A DNA stretch of 64,000 nt, from the NCBI RefSeq assembly GCF_013373065.1, contig NZ_JABXIN010000020.1, forward strand, positions 1-64,000, read 5' to 3'. Origin of the DNA: Algoriphagus sp. Its GTDB lineage: Bacteria > Bacteroidota > Bacteroidia > Cytophagales > Cyclobacteriaceae. Positions 34,529-42,670 of the stretch are shown in pieces. The notes under the pieces are model-generated. The model searched no databases and was not told where the DNA came from. It was given only the letters and a program-made list of their open reading frames with translations. The translations under genes and the position numbers were made by a program. The stretch's first letter is position 1, and each line of letters opens with the position of its first letter.

Positions 34529-36658
34529 ATGAAACAAGGAGTAAGAGAACGATTTGAATCAGTCATTCAGCAAAGTGACCTGATAAGCCGTGATTTGAGT
34601 TGGTTGAAATTTAATGAGCGGGTTTTGGATCAATCAAAAAAAGAGCATCGCTCGCTTTTTGAAAAGCTCAAGTTTCTGGCGATCACCGCATCCAACTTGG
34701 ATGAGTTTTTTATGATTCGGGTAGGCTCTTTGTATAATTACCTGGATTACGAAAAGGAGCGAGTAGATTATTCTGGTCTTCGTGAGGAGCCTTTCAAATC
34801 CACCTTGATGGAAGAGTGTCAGAAATTCCACGAGGCGCAGCATACGCACTTTACAGACAATATTTTACCGAAGCTTCCAGAAGAGGGAATTACCCTTTGT
34901 AATATTTCCAAACTGACCGAAGCTGAGCAGAAAAAGGTAAAGGAATATTTCGAAAGAGCTATTTACCCTATGCTGACTCCGATGGTCTATGATGGCTATC
35001 GAACTTTCCCGATTTTGATGAATAAGCTGCTCATTTTTGGAGTGGTTACTACGAGTCCGGGTGAGCGAAAAGATATGCGAAAGCTTTCTTTTGTACAGAT
35101 TCCAGCCAATATACCTCGGTTTTTTGAAGTTGAGCGATCCAACTCTCTGATGTTGGTGCCCATAGAAGAGGTTATTCGAGAGCATATCGTTTCCCTTTTC
35201 AGAAATGTGGATATACAATCAATCAGTCTTTTCCGAATAACACGTAATGGGGATTTTACCTTGGAAGAGACTGAAGATATGGACGCAAATTTCCTGGAAG
35301 AAGTGAAGCGAAAGCTCATGGAGCGTAAAACAGGGCGTGTGGTTCGAATTGAGATAGAGGAGGGTTACAGCAAGTGGATGCTTAATTCCCTACTTGAACG
35401 ATGGAAATTGAAATCCGATTCTGTATTCCATGTTCAACGAAAAAGCATGATCGATTTTACGGGGCTTTGGCAAATTGTAGGAAATAAGCGTTTTCGAGAT
35501 CGACTTCCTCAAATGCCGGATCCAGTGAAACCGCTTTCCTACCAAGATGAAGGTCGAGTGGAAATTTTTGATGTGTTGAAGGAAAAAGATATCCTGTTGC
35601 ATCATCCATATAATAACATTGATTCGATTTTGGATTTGATAGAACATGCAGCAGAAGATCCCGGCGTCATGGCTATCAAAATGACCATTTATCGATTGGC
35701 GAAGGAAAGCCGAATCACCAAGGCCTTATTGAAAGCCGCAGAAAATGGAAAACACGTTTCTGTACTTTTTGAGGTAAAGGCTCGGTTTGACGAAGAGAAT
35801 AATATCCGAGAGGCCAAAAAGCTTCAAAAGGCAGGTTGCTTTGTGATTTATGGAATAACTCACTTGAAGACCCATACAAAGCTATTGTTGATCGTGAAGA
35901 AAGACGGAAGCGAAATCACACGCTATGTTCATTTGGGTTCAGGAAATTACAATGAAGACACGGCCCGTCTTTATACAGATATTGGTTTATTAACGACCAA
36001 TGAAATTTTGGCAAACGATGTGTCCGAATTTTTCAATGTAATTACTGGGCATTCCATGCCGACAACCTATCAGAATTTGATTACAGCTCCACGGGATATG
36101 CGTAATCAGCTGATTGAATATATCGAACAAGAAGCGGAAAATGCCAGAAATGGACTTCCTGCAGGTATTTTTATTAAAGTAAACTCTCTGGAGGATTCAG
36201 AGACGATCTACGCTCTTTATCGTGCATCCCAGTCGGGAGTGACCATCAAATTGATTATTCGTGGTATTTGCTGCTTACGACCGGGACGAAAAGGTCTCAG
36301 TGAAAATATTGAAGTGATTTCCATAGTCGGAGATTTCTTGGAGCATTCTAGGATTTACCATTTCCACAATAATGGGGATACTCGAACTTATGCCGGTAGT
36401 GCGGATATGATGGTTCGTAGTTTTGATAAGCGTTTGGAAAGTTTGTTTAAAGTGGAAGCGCCTCTTTTGGAAAAGCAATTGATGAATATTCTTTCCTATA
36501 ATTTAAAAGATAACTTCAACTCCTATGTGATGCAGGAGGACGGCACCTATCTCGCTAAACATCCGGTAGGGGATGAACCTGTATTCAATGTTCACAAGGA
36601 GTTTTTCAATTTAGACCCTGAAAAAGTAATGGAGGTCCAATTGATTCCAAGCGCTTGA
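34529..36658 (+). CDS. ppk1: Polyphosphate kinase 1
   Basis: A 709-residue PPK1, which reversibly polymerises ATP gamma-phosphate into polyphosphate. The N-terminal domain (DLSWLKFNERVL), head domain and two phospholipase-D-like catalytic domains are all present. Candidate active-site histidines are H449 in LKTHTKLLL (the phospho-histidine position in the family) and H606 in LEHSRIYHFHN. The ARLYTDIGLLT segment is well conserved. Length and start are normal. It is monocistronic with a strong terminator. Confidence 0.95.
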   Translation: MKQGVRERFESVIQQSDLISRDLSWLKFNERVLDQSKKEHRSLFEKLKFLAITASNLDEFFMIRVGSLYNYLDYEKERVDYSGLREEPFKSTLMEECQKFHEAQHTHFTDNILPKLPEEGITLCNISKLTEAEQKKVKEYFERAIYPMLTPMVYDGYRTFPILMNKLLIFGVVTTSPGERKDMRKLSFVQIPANIPRFFEVERSNSLMLVPIEEVIREHIVSLFRNVDIQSISLFRITRNGDFTLEETEDMDANFLEEVKRKLMERKTGRVVRIEIEEGYSKWMLNSLLERWKLKSDSVFHVQRKSMIDFTGLWQIVGNKRFRDRLPQMPDPVKPLSYQDEGRVEIFDVLKEKDILLHHPYNNIDSILDLIEHAAEDPGVMAIKMTIYRLAKESRITKALLKAAENGKHVSVLFEVKARFDEENNIREAKKLQKAGCFVIYGITHLKTHTKLLLIVKKDGSEITRYVHLGSGNYNEDTARLYTDIGLLTTNEILANDVSEFFNVITGHSMPTTYQNLITAPRDMRNQLIEYIEQEAENARNGLPAGIFIKVNSLEDSETIYALYRASQSGVTIKLIIRGICCLRPGRKGLSENIEVISIVGDFLEHSRIYHFHNNGDTRTYAGSADMMVRSFDKRLESLFKVEAPLLEKQLMNILSYNLKDNFNSYVMQEDGTYLAKHPVGDEPVFNVHKEFFNLDPEKVMEVQLIPSA

Positions 36659-36681
36659 AATCCCAACGATAGCGAATAAAT

Positions 36682-36713
36682 AAGCCACACTTTCAAGGTG
36701 TGGCTTTTGTTTT
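36682..36713 (+). terminator. Intrinsic terminator of ppk1
   Basis: AAGCCACAC pairs with GTGTGGCTT around a 7-nt loop, followed by TTGTTTT. It abuts the convergent DUF202 gene. Confidence 0.85.
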
Positions 36714-36987
36714 ACATTTTGGTATAATGCCCTTTTTGAAGACGTTTTTTGACTTTAAAGAAATTGATGATTCCCACCACTAAAAAGATTATACTCAGGA
36801 CAAAGGCGAGGTATCCAAAATTTCGGATTTGATCTAATCCTTTTACCTGAAATAGGGCAGTTCCACTGACCAAGAAATAAAGAGAAGTCCGAATATAAGA
36901 AAGCAAGGTGCGGTCATTGGCAAGGGTTGTACGTTGTCTTGCCAAAAAATCCCTAACAATTAGCTCATTTTCAGTATCCTTTTCCAT
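36712..36987 (-). CDS. DUF202 family membrane protein (YidH-like)
   Basis: A 91-residue inner-membrane protein of the DUF202 family. The conserved R-x-x-L-A-N-D-R-T-L-L-S-Y-I-R-T motif lies at about 17-32. Two transmembrane segments follow (about 35-50 and 55-77), then a basic tail (KVKKRLQKG). Function is unknown in the family. It is divergent from the DUF3078 gene and convergent with ppk1. Confidence 0.85.
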   Translation of the reverse strand: MEKDTENELIVRDFLARQRTTLANDRTLLSYIRTSLYFLVSGTALFQVKGLDQIRNFGYLAFVLSIIFLVVGIINFFKVKKRLQKGHYTKM

Positions 36988-37028
36988 ATTTTTATCGCAT
37001 CAATTAATTTTCTTTTAGAATGTATTTT

Positions 37029-37910
37029 ATGAAAAGATTTACAGCAATTTTAATTTCCTGCTTGGTTTCAGGTCTTAGCTTTTCTCAGGAGGCAGAGAAA
37101 GATACAACATTTTGGTTGAAGGAAATTGGAGGTGGATTGAATTTCAACCAGGGATCATTTAGTAGCAACTGGACCGGAGGGGGTGTGAATTCGATCGCTC
37201 TTGGTATGTATTTGAATGGTCGGGCTAATTATGCCAAAGACAAGTGGACCTGGGATAATACCTTAGATATGATCTATGGTGTAGTGAAGAATCAAGATGA
37301 AGATGCTCGAAAGTCCAATGATCGAATCTTCCTCGATTCAAAAGTTGGGTATAATATTGGCAAACATTGGAATGTTTTTACTTCCCTGAACTTTTTGTCA
37401 CAATTTGCTCCGGGTTATGATTTTTCTGATGGGAATCGAACCTTGATTTCTAAGTTTGCAAACCCAGCATATTTGACATCAGCATGGGGGTTGGAATACA
37501 AACCCAACGATGAGTTTATGTTGCGACTTTCGCCATTTTCTCCACGTTTCACCTTTGTAACCGATACAGAACTTTACCTTACAGTTCCGGAAAACTATGG
37601 AGTTCCAATTGGGGATAAGGTGCGGTCTGAGTGGTTGGCCTTCAGTTCACTTTTGGAGTGGAATAAAAAACTCTCCGAAAATGTTAGCTTACTGATTCGA
37701 CATCAGTTGTTTGCCAATTATGAAACCTTCTCTTTTAAAACTATTGATCATCGTCTGGATGTGGCTTTGACTGCGAAGGTTTCAGACCTGATTCAGGTTT
37801 CTTTGACAAGTTTGAGTATCTATGATATTGATCAGGACGAAAAAATCCAATTTAGTCAAGGCCTTGCTTTGGGAATTGCATTCAAGCGCAGTACGTTTCC
37901 TAAGGATTAA
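37029..37910 (+). CDS. DUF3078 outer-membrane-type protein
   Basis: A 293-residue exported protein. Translation from the ATG at 37029 places a Sec signal peptide at the start (MKRFTAILISCLVSG, cleavage near SFSQE). The mature part has regularly alternating strands rich in aromatic residues (WKEIGG-type start, LNGRANYAKDKWTWDN) and ends in a beta-strand, which fits a small outer-membrane beta-barrel. DUF3078 is a Bacteroidota family without known function. The last residues (KRSTFPKD) do not resemble a type IX sorting domain. Confidence 0.8.
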   Translation: MKRFTAILISCLVSGLSFSQEAEKDTTFWLKEIGGGLNFNQGSFSSNWTGGGVNSIALGMYLNGRANYAKDKWTWDNTLDMIYGVVKNQDEDARKSNDRIFLDSKVGYNIGKHWNVFTSLNFLSQFAPGYDFSDGNRTLISKFANPAYLTSAWGLEYKPNDEFMLRLSPFSPRFTFVTDTELYLTVPENYGVPIGDKVRSEWLAFSSLLEWNKKLSENVSLLIRHQLFANYETFSFKTIDHRLDVALTAKVSDLIQVSLTSLSIYDIDQDEKIQFSQGLALGIAFKRSTFPKD

Positions 37911-38225
37911 ATAAATCTTAACAAATTTTTATTTTGTATTTTGATTTGAAAAGAATTGTATTATTTTTGAAATCATTGTGGTAGTTAAATAATAGTTGGT
38001 TTAGTTTTCAAATAAAGGGCAGGAGATTTTCTCCTGCTTTTTTATTGTCCATATTCGAATAGTGCTATTTTTTGAGTTTTCAAGTTCAATTATCCAGTTC
38101 TATCCTTCCTTTTTGAATTAAGTTGATTTGGATTTTATCAAGGAAAGATCCTTGTCTTAAAATTGAAATCGTTAATAGCTTGTTCTAGCTTTAAAATAAA
38201 AAAGCCCAGACTTTCGTCTGAGCTT
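37911..38225. other. Intergenic region with two terminators
   Basis: Between the DUF3078 gene and tRNA-Arg the sequence is AT-rich and non-coding. It holds one terminator on each strand (38019-38043 and 38201-38226), and I see no further gene in it. Confidence 0.6.
38019..38043 (+). terminator. Intrinsic terminator downstream of the DUF3078 gene
   Basis: GCAGGAG pairs with CTCCTGC around a short loop, followed by TTTTTTT. It lies about 110 bp after the stop codon. Confidence 0.75.
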
Positions 38226-38226
38226 T
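38201..38226 (-). terminator. Intrinsic terminator of sucC / tRNA-Arg
   Basis: On the minus strand AAAGCTCAGAC pairs with GTCTGGGCTTT around GAAA, with one mismatch, and is followed by TTTTTTATT. It starts at the last base of the tRNA CCA end. Confidence 0.8.
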
Positions 38227-38302
38227 GGTACAGGCGGAAGGATTCGAACCCTCAACCCTCGGAGCCGAAATCCGATATTCTATCCAGTTGAACTACGCCT
38301 GC
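38226..38302 (-). tRNA. tRNA-Arg (anticodon TCG)
   Basis: A full cloverleaf can be folded: acceptor GCAGGCG/CGCCTGT, D-stem GTTC/GAAT, anticodon loop TTTCGGA with anticodon TCG, a 5-nt variable loop and T-arm GAGGG-TTCGAAT-CCTTC. The 3' CCA is encoded. The innermost anticodon stem pair is an A-G mismatch. It lies 8 bp downstream of sucC on the same strand, before a shared terminator, so it may be processed from the sucC transcript. Confidence 0.95.
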
Positions 38303-38310
38303 ATTTATTT

Positions 38311-39525
38311 TTAGCCTTTAAGTACAGCTTGTACTTTTTCGGCGGCTTCTTTCAAAGTAATCGCGGAGAAAACTTTCAATCCTGATTCGTCAATTATTTT
38401 TGCTCCTTCTTCCGCGTTGGTTCCTTGCAATCTTACGATAATTGGAACGCGAATATCGCCAATAGATTTGTAAGCTTCAACAACTCCGCTTGCAATTCTA
38501 TCACATCTTACGATCCCACCAAATACGTTAATCAAAATGGCTTTTACGTTTGGATCTTGAAGGATGATACGGAATCCAGCTTCAACAGTAGTGGCATTAG
38601 CTCCTCCACCTACGTCCAAGAAGTTCGCTGGTTCACCGCCTGACAATTTGATCATATCCATGGTAGCCATGGCCAATCCTGCTCCGTTCACCATGCAACC
38701 TACGTTTCCGTCTAGTTTTACATAGTTCAAACCAGATTTGCCAGCTTCCACTTCCAATGGATCTTCTTCAGTAATGTCTCTTAGCTCAGCCAAGTCTTTG
38801 TGTCTGTACAAGGCATTGTCGTCCAAGTTTACTTTGGCATCAACAGCCAAAATTTTGTCATCAGAAGTTTTTAGAACAGGGTTGATTTCAAATTGAGAAG
38901 AATCGGTGGCTTCATATGCTTTGTATAGAGCAGCGATGAATTTCACCATCTCCTTGAAAGCGTTTCCAGTCAATCCTAGTTTGAAAGCAACCTTACGCAC
39001 CTGAAATCCTTGCAAACCCACTTTAGGGTCAATCCATTCCTTGATGATTTTTTCAGGACTTTTCTCGGCTACTTCTTCAATATCCATTCCTCCTTCAGTA
39101 GATGCCATAATTACATTGCATCCTTTAGCTCTATCTAGAAGAATAGATAAATAATATTCTTTTGGTTCGGAATCACCAGGATAGTAAACATCCTCAGCGA
39201 TCAAAACCTTGTTTACTTTTTTCCCTTCAGGGCCAGTTTGGTGCGTTACAAGCGTGCCACCCAAAATATTGCGGGCCTTCTCACTTACTTCATCCAATTT
39301 TTTGGCTAAAACCACACCATTGGATCCAGTTTCCTGAATTTTACCTTTTCCTCGTCCACCTGCATGGATTTGAGCTTTCACGACATACCAAGAAGTACCG
39401 GTTTCCGCATTCAACTTAACAGCTGCTTCATGTGCTGCTTCTGGTGTGTCGGCCACGATTCCTTGTTGAACCCGTACACCATAACCTTTCAATACTTCTT
39501 TTGCCTGATACTCGTGTATGTTCAT
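38311..39525 (-). CDS. sucC: Succinyl-CoA synthetase (ADP-forming) subunit beta
   Basis: A 404-residue TCA-cycle enzyme subunit with the N-terminal ATP-grasp domain ([31 protein letters not shown]) and the C-terminal ligase domain ([35 protein letters not shown]). It forms ATP from succinyl-CoA with the SucD alpha subunit, which is not adjacent. The length matches Bacteroidota SucC. tRNA-Arg follows 8 bp after the stop codon. Confidence 0.96.
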   Translation of the reverse strand: MNIHEYQAKEVLKGYGVRVQQGIVADTPEAAHEAAVKLNAETGTSWYVVKAQIHAGGRGKGKIQETGSNGVVLAKKLDEVSEKARNILGGTLVTHQTGPEGKKVNKVLIAEDVYYPGDSEPKEYYLSILLDRAKGCNVIMASTEGGMDIEEVAEKSPEKIIKEWIDPKVGLQGFQVRKVAFKLGLTGNAFKEMVKFIAALYKAYEATDSSQFEINPVLKTSDDKILAVDAKVNLDDNALYRHKDLAELRDITEEDPLEVEAGKSGLNYVKLDGNVGCMVNGAGLAMATMDMIKLSGGEPANFLDVGGGANATTVEAGFRIILQDPNVKAILINVFGGIVRCDRIASGVVEAYKSIGDIRVPIIVRLQGTNAEEGAKIIDESGLKVFSAITLKEAAEKVQAVLKG

Positions 39526-39665
39526 TGCTCAAAATTTTTGGCGAAGTTAAGCCCTTCCTTTTTATAAATCAAACCTACAAAAAGCCTTTTTTATGAAAAA
39601 AAAGCCCTTTATTTCGATTTTCCAGTTAAAATTGGAAAGTCAAATTCATTTGATCCTATTCTAGT

Positions 39666-40316
39666 ATGCTGACAGCCAGAGAGATTCATAAGTCTTACGG
39701 AAGCCTTCATGTTTTGAAAGGTGTAAATCTGAATATCTCCCAATCCGAGATCGTTTCCATCGTTGGATCCTCTGGAGCAGGAAAAAGTACCTTATTACAT
39801 ATCTTGGGTACTTTAGATCAGCCGGATGCAGGGGAGGTTTTAGTGGATGGGGTCAACTTGTTTGAGATGAAGCGGGATAAGTTGGCCGAATTCAGAAACC
39901 AACAAATTGGATTCATTTTTCAATTTCACAATTTACTTCCTGAATTTACCGCCTTAGAAAACATTCAAATCCCAGGCTTCATCCAAGGAGTTTCATCCCA
40001 ACAATTGAAAAAACGTGCTTTAGATCTATCGGAATTACTAGGAATTTCCCATCGATTGGAACATAAACCCTCCAGCTTGTCAGGTGGTGAACAACAACGT
40101 GTGGCAGTAGCCCGGGCTTTGATCAATGATCCGAAAATTGTCTTCGCGGATGAACCGAGCGGAAATTTGGACACCAAAAATGCCCATCAGTTGCATGATT
40201 TATTTTTCAAACTCCGGAATGAATTAGGCCAAGCTTTTGTGATTGTAACCCACAATGAAGAATTGGCTCAAATGGCTGATCGAAAGCTTGAAATGAAAGA
40301 TGGGGTTATGCTTTAG
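39666..40316 (+). CDS. ABC transporter ATP-binding protein, LolD-like
   Basis: A 216-residue ATPase of the LolD/MacB/FtsE group. Walker A is GSSGAGKST, the signature is LSGGEQQRVAVARAL, and Walker B is IVFADEPSGNLD. The short length and lack of a fused permease fit LolD, which with LolC/E extracts lipoproteins from the inner membrane. The permease genes are not nearby, so lolD remains a family-level call. It ends 3 bp from the convergent bcp gene. Confidence 0.85.
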   Translation: MLTAREIHKSYGSLHVLKGVNLNISQSEIVSIVGSSGAGKSTLLHILGTLDQPDAGEVLVDGVNLFEMKRDKLAEFRNQQIGFIFQFHNLLPEFTALENIQIPGFIQGVSSQQLKKRALDLSELLGISHRLEHKPSSLSGGEQQRVAVARALINDPKIVFADEPSGNLDTKNAHQLHDLFFKLRNELGQAFVIVTHNEELAQMADRKLEMKDGVML

Positions 40317-40319
40317 AAA

Positions 40320-40769
40320 TTAGCCATTGAGCTTTTTCAGCATATTTTCGATATGCTTTTTAGATTCAAACATATCTTGAAAAACACCTGCTATTTTAAA
40401 TTCGGAATCGATTAGATAGGTTATACGCTTGGGCATTTTGACAAGGGGAATTAAAGCGTCATATGCCTTACAGACTTTTCCACTTTCATCGGCTAGTAAT
40501 TCAAAAGGTAGGCGATGCGCTTTTTTGAATTTCTCGTGCGTATCCAAATTGTCACGACTGATGCCGAACACAGGTACGTCCAAGTTTCGGAATGCTTCAA
40601 ACTGATCTCTGAACTCACAAGCTTCTGCTGTACATCCAGGGGTGAAATCTTTGGGGTAAAAATATAAGATGAAGGTTTTGCCCGCTAAGTCCTTTTTCAA
40701 ATTCAATTCCAATCCCGATGTTCCTTTTAAAGAAAAATCAGGTGCTTCTTTTCCAATTTTTAATGCCAT
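40320..40769 (-). CDS. bcp: Thioredoxin-dependent peroxiredoxin (BCP)
   Basis: A 149-residue atypical peroxiredoxin that reduces hydroperoxides. The peroxidatic Cys46 lies in DFTPGCTAEAC, with a second Cys at 51 in the C-x4-C spacing typical of one BCP class. There is no signal peptide, so it is cytosolic. It is transcribed divergently from the EamA transporter gene. Confidence 0.95.
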   Translation of the reverse strand: MALKIGKEAPDFSLKGTSGLELNLKKDLAGKTFILYFYPKDFTPGCTAEACEFRDQFEAFRNLDVPVFGISRDNLDTHEKFKKAHRLPFELLADESGKVCKAYDALIPLVKMPKRITYLIDSEFKIAGVFQDMFESKKHIENMLKKLNG

Positions 40770-40881
40770 GTATTCGAAACAAAGATTGATGGTAAAAGTT
40801 AGACAAAATCAAAATTTAAGGAAAGTCCAAACTTTCCCCGAACTTTGCGGCGATGATGTTTCACCCTAACTTTCCAATCGA

Positions 40882-41709
40882 TTGAAATTATCAGGAGTTC
40901 AGTCCATGCTTTTGGCGGGAATATTTTTTGCCCTGATGAATGTATCGGTAAAGTTTATTCCGCATATCCCTGCCATTGAAATCATTTTATTTCGATCGCT
41001 TTTTAGTTTGGTTTTCAGCTATTTAATTCTTCGAAAGCAACACATCCCAATTTTTGGGAATAATAAATTACTGTTGATTATTCGGGGAATCGTCGGATCC
41101 ATTGGTTTAATCTCTTTTTTCTATACCCTTCAAAAAATCCCACTTGCCAGTGCGGTAACGATTCAATACCTGTCGCCGATTTTTACGACGATATTGGGAA
41201 TATTTATTGTGAAAGAACGGGTCAAGCCCATTCAGTTTTTGTATTTCGGTCTTTCGTTTATTGGCGTTTTGGTGATTCAAGGGTTTGATCCCCGAGTAAA
41301 TTTACTCTATGCATCCATTGGTGTGATTTCTGCCTTATTCTCTGGGATGGCTTATAATGTCATCCGGAAACTGAAAACCTCTGAGCATCCGGTCGTCATT
41401 ATCTTTTATTTTCCGTTGGTGACCCTGCCCATTGCAATTGTATTTAGTTATTTTACTTGGGTTCAGCCGGTGGGAATCGATTGGATTTTATTACTCTGGA
41501 TCGGAATCTGCACACAGGCAGCCCAATATTTTATGACGATAGCCTATCAAAAATCAAATGTGTCCAAAGTTTCCAGCTTGAGTTATTTGGGGATTGTCTA
41601 TGCGCTTGTTTTTGGTTTTATCTTATTTGGGGAAACTTTCGAATTGGCTTCGTACCTTGGAATGGGATTAGTGCTGTTGGGAATTTTATTGAATTTGAGA
41701 GAAAAGTAA
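40882..41709 (+). CDS. EamA/DMT family transporter
   Basis: A 275-residue inner-membrane protein with about ten hydrophobic segments arranged as two EamA repeats (around 5-135 and 145-270). Motifs typical of the family include the ALMNVSVKF start, YLSPIFTTILGI and YLGIVYALVFGFILFGE. The start is TTG at 40882, or ATG at 40906, which would shorten the first helix. Substrate is unknown; relatives export amino acids or metabolites. Confidence 0.87.
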   Translation: MKLSGVQSMLLAGIFFALMNVSVKFIPHIPAIEIILFRSLFSLVFSYLILRKQHIPIFGNNKLLLIIRGIVGSIGLISFFYTLQKIPLASAVTIQYLSPIFTTILGIFIVKERVKPIQFLYFGLSFIGVLVIQGFDPRVNLLYASIGVISALFSGMAYNVIRKLKTSEHPVVIIFYFPLVTLPIAIVFSYFTWVQPVGIDWILLLWIGICTQAAQYFMTIAYQKSNVSKVSSLSYLGIVYALVFGFILFGETFELASYLGMGLVLLGILLNLREK

Positions 41710-41764
41710 GAATAGGAGGTTACATTATTTGCTTTTGTTTCGACTTAGTAAAAAGTAGGATCTC

Positions 41765-42649
41765 ATGAATTTTAAAAGTGTAAGGTTTTTTTCTTTTTGT
41801 ATTGCATGCCTTGTAATGATGATTGGCTGTAAAGAAGACATAGAGGGTCCTTCAAATTCTAATGGTTCGAACTCCTTTAACTGTGATCAATTAAGTTATT
41901 CTGATACGATTTTTTACATCAGCGCAACGGAAAATATTTTGGTAAATCCTCAGGTAAATCTTCAGGGGCAGGGCACCTTCGATGCAATTCCGAATGGCTT
42001 GGCAATTGATTCGAATACTGGTGTAATCGATGTTAATGCCAGCGAAACAGGATTGAAATACAAGGTAACTTTTACACCAACAGGTTCGAGTCAGATTTGC
42101 GAAACCTTTGTTACGATTGGAGGAGTAAACTACTCAGATGGAGTATATGTACTGGATCAAAATCAGATTTTAGCAGGACCTATTTACAATGGGGTGCCTG
42201 GCTTACCCTTACCTTGTCCAGATGATGACGATGATGATTCAGGGAGTAGCGATGATAGTTGTGATTTTGACGTTGAGAATCCAACAGGTCAATTATTAGA
42301 GGATTTGGGATTTGAAATATCCAGTAAAGGTGTTTTTGATTTGTTGGAAACCGTAGAGAATGGAACCTTTGGGAATATTCCAACAAATGGTGAAGTGTTG
42401 GATGTAGAGTTGTTCTATACTTTGCCTGACCTGAGTGCGAATGCACTTAATTCTATCCCATTGCGGTTTTTTTATTATGAGACTGTAGCGGATATTCCTC
42501 AAAGTTTACTGGATGACATAGAGGAAAAAAGTGAGCTAATTAATGAACTTAGGTCGGGAAATTGGCTTAATTTCAGGGTAATGAATGAAACTAGGCCCGC
42601 AAGAGCTCCAAGGCCTCCATTTATAGTAATCGTAGCGAGGTTGGAGTAG
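41765..42649 (+). CDS. Lipoprotein of unknown function with poly-Asp tract
   Basis: A 294-residue lipoprotein: signal peptide with lipobox M-I-G-C22, followed by acidic residues (KEDIEG), a possible surface-export signal in Bacteroidota. Cys residues occur near 40, 113 and around the central tract CPDDDDDDSG...SC, so disulfides or metal binding are possible. The fold is not recognised; the N-terminal part resembles an Ig-like beta domain (TGVIDVNASETGLKYKVTFTP). It is 21 bp upstream of the CHAT protease gene and likely in the same transcript. Confidence 0.7.
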   Translation: MNFKSVRFFSFCIACLVMMIGCKEDIEGPSNSNGSNSFNCDQLSYSDTIFYISATENILVNPQVNLQGQGTFDAIPNGLAIDSNTGVIDVNASETGLKYKVTFTPTGSSQICETFVTIGGVNYSDGVYVLDQNQILAGPIYNGVPGLPLPCPDDDDDDSGSSDDSCDFDVENPTGQLLEDLGFEISSKGVFDLLETVENGTFGNIPTNGEVLDVELFYTLPDLSANALNSIPLRFFYYETVADIPQSLLDDIEEKSELINELRSGNWLNFRVMNETRPARAPRPPFIVIVARLE

Positions 42650-42670
42650 GGCTTTAAATAATCCCGATTT

